DNA of 64,000 bases from assembly GCF_034702125.1 (NCBI RefSeq), contig NC_085867.1, forward strand, positions 46,966,762 through 47,030,761. The letters are read 5' to 3'. A program made the translations under genes and the position numbers. Below the pieces are notes generated by a model that was not told the origin of the DNA, did no database searches, and was given only the letters and a program-made list of their open reading frames with translations. This DNA comes from Engraulis encrasicolus. Its lineage: Eukaryota > Chordata > Actinopteri > Clupeiformes > Engraulidae. Shown in pieces: positions 1 through 64,000 of the stretch; within the stretch, counting starts at the first letter, position 1, and the number at the start of each line of letters is the position of its first letter.

Positions 1-108
1 CAATCAAATCCGATTTTCTGCCGTGTCTTGTCTAGATATTGCCTTACACACAAACAGCCTTTTTATGTATATAATAAATTATTGAAATTATTGAAGGAAG
101 AAAAATGC

Positions 109-217
<109 letters not shown>

Positions 218-334
218 TCTCTGTGTCTCTCTGTCTGTGTGTATGTGTGTGGGCGGCTGCGTGCGTGTTTCGGAGTGTCCTGAGTGTCTGCCTGCGTACG
301 TTTGACGTAATCAAGCAGTTTGCAATGGACCCAC

Positions 335-61860
<61,526 letters not shown>

Positions 61861-61861
61861 T

Positions 61862-63012
61862 CAACACAGACAGACGCCCACAAACAAACAAACAGACCCA
61901 CAAAGAGAAGCACACACAGATGCACACACAGATGCACACACTCAAATGGAACACAAGCACACACACACACACACAGAGGCAGAGAGAGAATGTGAGAGGC
62001 AAGGACATCCCGATGTATATTCATAGACACAAAGAACACAGCCGTTTTCATTCGAGGGGCCACTTCAAATTATATAAAGTCCTCCAAGGGTCATACTATG
62101 AACACAAACCAGGATTTTCCCCTGCACTTAAGGCCTATATTGCAGGCAGTCACCTTTACATCAGACCCCACCTTCACTAGGTCCCCTGAAAACATAACGT
62201 AACTTTTTGCAAATATAATTTCTAAGATTTCTTTACAAAATATGACATATTTTGAAACTGCATAACATAAAAATTATATCATCACCCCTGGTGTAGGGGT
62301 GGAAAAGAGGAAGAAAGAAGAGAGCATGTGAGACACAAGTGGTATGTTCCAAACTGGGCACTGTTTACTGAGGTTGAGTGCACTTTCTATCCTCAGAGTA
62401 GGCAAAATCGGAGTAAAATGTATCGTTCCAAATCACGCTCTGTCTGTTACACTTAACGGAAATGACAGTTGCCATAGAATGTCGTGAAAGTATACCAACC
62501 GCCAAAGTATAATTAATCACGGAAATGTTTTTCAGGCCAACGTACAGTGCACTGCCACTGTGCAAGGCGAACCCAATGTTAATAATTACACCTAATAATT
62601 GAATGCAATCAAAAGCAATTGCAGAGGGCAATGAGACATCGTCCAATAAAATATTATTTGAAAGTGAGAATTGAGCTTATTAAACAACTGAATCAATAAT
62701 TATAAGACAATCATTATTACATATGAAAGTGGATGCAAACTATTCATTAACTATTGCTAAATGCAATGCAAAATGCAATGCAAAGGTGCTTGAATGAAAC
62801 TGGAAAAAGATCATGCAACTTAGTCCATCCTTTCCGAAATATTAGTCAAAGTTTGTACAAAAGAAGAATTGGAGTACACTCAGTCAGCAGGAGGTGAGGA
62901 AGTTGTTAGATTGAAACATTAGTCTGTAATTATATCCCCGAAACACGGAACGTCAGGGATGTAATGGTTTTCCGTGTGCCGCCACCGCCGCCGTCTCCGC
63001 CTCCGCCGCCAC
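61862..63012. other. Intron sequence, mostly unassigned
   Basis: Contains short CA-rich stretches at about 61905-61975. No upstream aak1 exon (HRD loop) is present. A CCGCCGCC-rich patch lies at about 62982-63012. Confidence 0.5.
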
Positions 63013-63033
63013 GTTAAGGGCTCCGCATACTTA

Positions 63034-63313
63034 ACGTGCGTTATTTGGCGCATTTGACGCGAGAACCATTAAAATGTAGCAGACCATTCATAGTCAAAAG
63101 CGCCATTTACATTTGCATTTTCGGAAGTGTGCCCTCTGCTGTTCATGAGAGAAACTGCAGAAACAGATGCAGCGGTTGTAGAGATCTAAAATAGAAAACC
63201 AAACACTGCTGCTGTAGGGCTACTGAACGTCTGACTTCTCACAATAAAACATACATTTTTGTTGTAGTCTACATTGCCAGATCATTCCAAAACCATGTGA
63301 GAGCATTGTTCTG
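63034..63313 (-). repeat. Dispersed repeat, inverted copy of 32846-33168
   Basis: CATACTTAACGTGCG, AGACCATTCATAGTCAAAAG and CCAGATCATTCCAAAACCAT are reverse complements of sequence in the first copy. Both end at an ACAATGCTCT/AGAGCATTGT motif. Confidence 0.78.
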
Positions 63314-63329
63314 GGTTGATTGATTTGGG

Positions 63330-63812
63330 CACTGTTGGGCAAACTTCCCTATTATATCTGTAATTTATTGACTTTTTGTACTTTATCTTATGGCACACGC
63401 TCTTCACACAAGTTACTACTACAGTCTTGTACTCCTCGCACTGAATTAGGGAAAACAGGCTTTTCTTTTTATGCCCCATATCTATGGAATGAGTTGCAGA
63501 AGATACTATGTATGGACTCTCTGCCCTCATTAGAGACTTTTAAGAGGAAAATTAATACAGTATACATAGAGGAGTGTCATTGTTTCTGACTATGCAGCAC
63601 ATAGGCTACTTTTAATCTCAAAATACGTTTTATGTAAACTTATTCTTTTTAATGTGTTTTTTTGTACATTTATTTTCCTTTTTGTCTTTGTGTTTGTCTG
63701 TGTCTGTAACTATATGTTTGCTGCCATTTTGACCAGGACTCCCTGGCAGAAGAGACTGTAGTCTCAATGGGACAATCCTGGCTAAATAAAGGATAAATGA
63801 AAAATTTGCCTG
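63330..63812 (+). mobile_element. LINE 3' fragment
   Basis: The frame encodes T-R-S-S-H-K-L-L-L-Q, then ELGKTGFSFYAPYLWNELQK, then L-E-T-F-K-R-K-I-N, ending at 63589. The UTR has GACCAGGACTCCCTGGCAGA and the end TGGCTAAATAAAGGATAAAT, a well-known fish LINE tail. Confidence 0.82.
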
Positions 63813-64000
63813 GCAACACCTTATTTTAATGGTTCACCATTTCAGAGGATCTACCACATTAGGTATAATGTAATAACCAGTGTAACAATATTTAATACCA
63901 TGTAATACTAGTGTAATACCAGTGTAACAATATGCAATACCATGTAATACCACTTACACACAAATACATGATGTAAGTACAAAATTGGTACATGGTGTTA
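63813..64000. repeat. Short AT-rich tandem-like sequence
   Basis: AATACCATGTAATAC-type units (TAATACCAGTGTAACAATAT and variants) repeat several times up to the window edge. Confidence 0.6.

Overview
This window reads as a vertebrate nuclear genome, most likely a teleost fish. It has small GT-AG exons in long introns, very long dinucleotide microsatellites, many fish-type hAT, Tc1/mariner, TTAA and SINE insertions, and LINE fragments. I cannot fix the species. One base is unknown, at 24053.

The only host gene I can support is on the minus strand: an AP2-associated kinase 1 (aak1) orthologue or paralogue. Eleven exons (61736-61857 down to 335-439, 1,672 coding nt) were placed by hand from splice sites and phase, and every junction keeps the frame. 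The N-terminal lobe and catalytic-loop exons lie beyond the right edge. The last C-terminal exons lie beyond the left edge. The window covers the second half of the Numb-associated-kinase domain (DFG, APE, the lower C-lobe), the conserved linker, a Gln/Pro/Ala-rich region, the AAK1-specific block [18 protein letters not shown], and an NPF-containing block. The tenth exon carries an in-frame TAA (8255-8257) inside a Pro/Ala-rich insertion. The acceptor region of the same exon is duplicated in tandem.

Everything else is intronic repeat. The main items are an antisense APE-type LINE with endonuclease and reverse transcriptase in two frames (47792-50724) and many non-autonomous DNA transposons whose target-site duplications can be read exactly. 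Several insertions are nested two, three or four deep: 3015-5598, 6930-7910, 15386-17145, 35105-36229 and 42493-44675. There is also a family of short elements with TAGCCTG ends and 9-bp duplications (three copies), two minisatellites, a tandem segmental duplication at 59378-61440, and microsatellites next to nearly every aak1 exon.

Layout by intron (aak1 runs right to left): 61858-64000 LINE 3' end and an inverted dispersed repeat; 57915-61735 segmental duplication, SINE, MITE; 55740-57832 small hAT; 52357-55606 SINEs and TATCGG-rich hATs; 47180-52252 the LINE; 34297-47087 many hATs and the SINE nest; 29279-34126 two larger DNA elements; 18287-29195 Tc1-like, hAT and TTAA elements; 13750-17986 nested Tc1/hAT; 8421-13573 two TAGCCTG elements; 440-8115 foldback element and two nests. 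No novel multi-gene system is evident. The most unusual signals are the aak1 stop codon, the repeat-hugging exon borders and the readable insertion nests.
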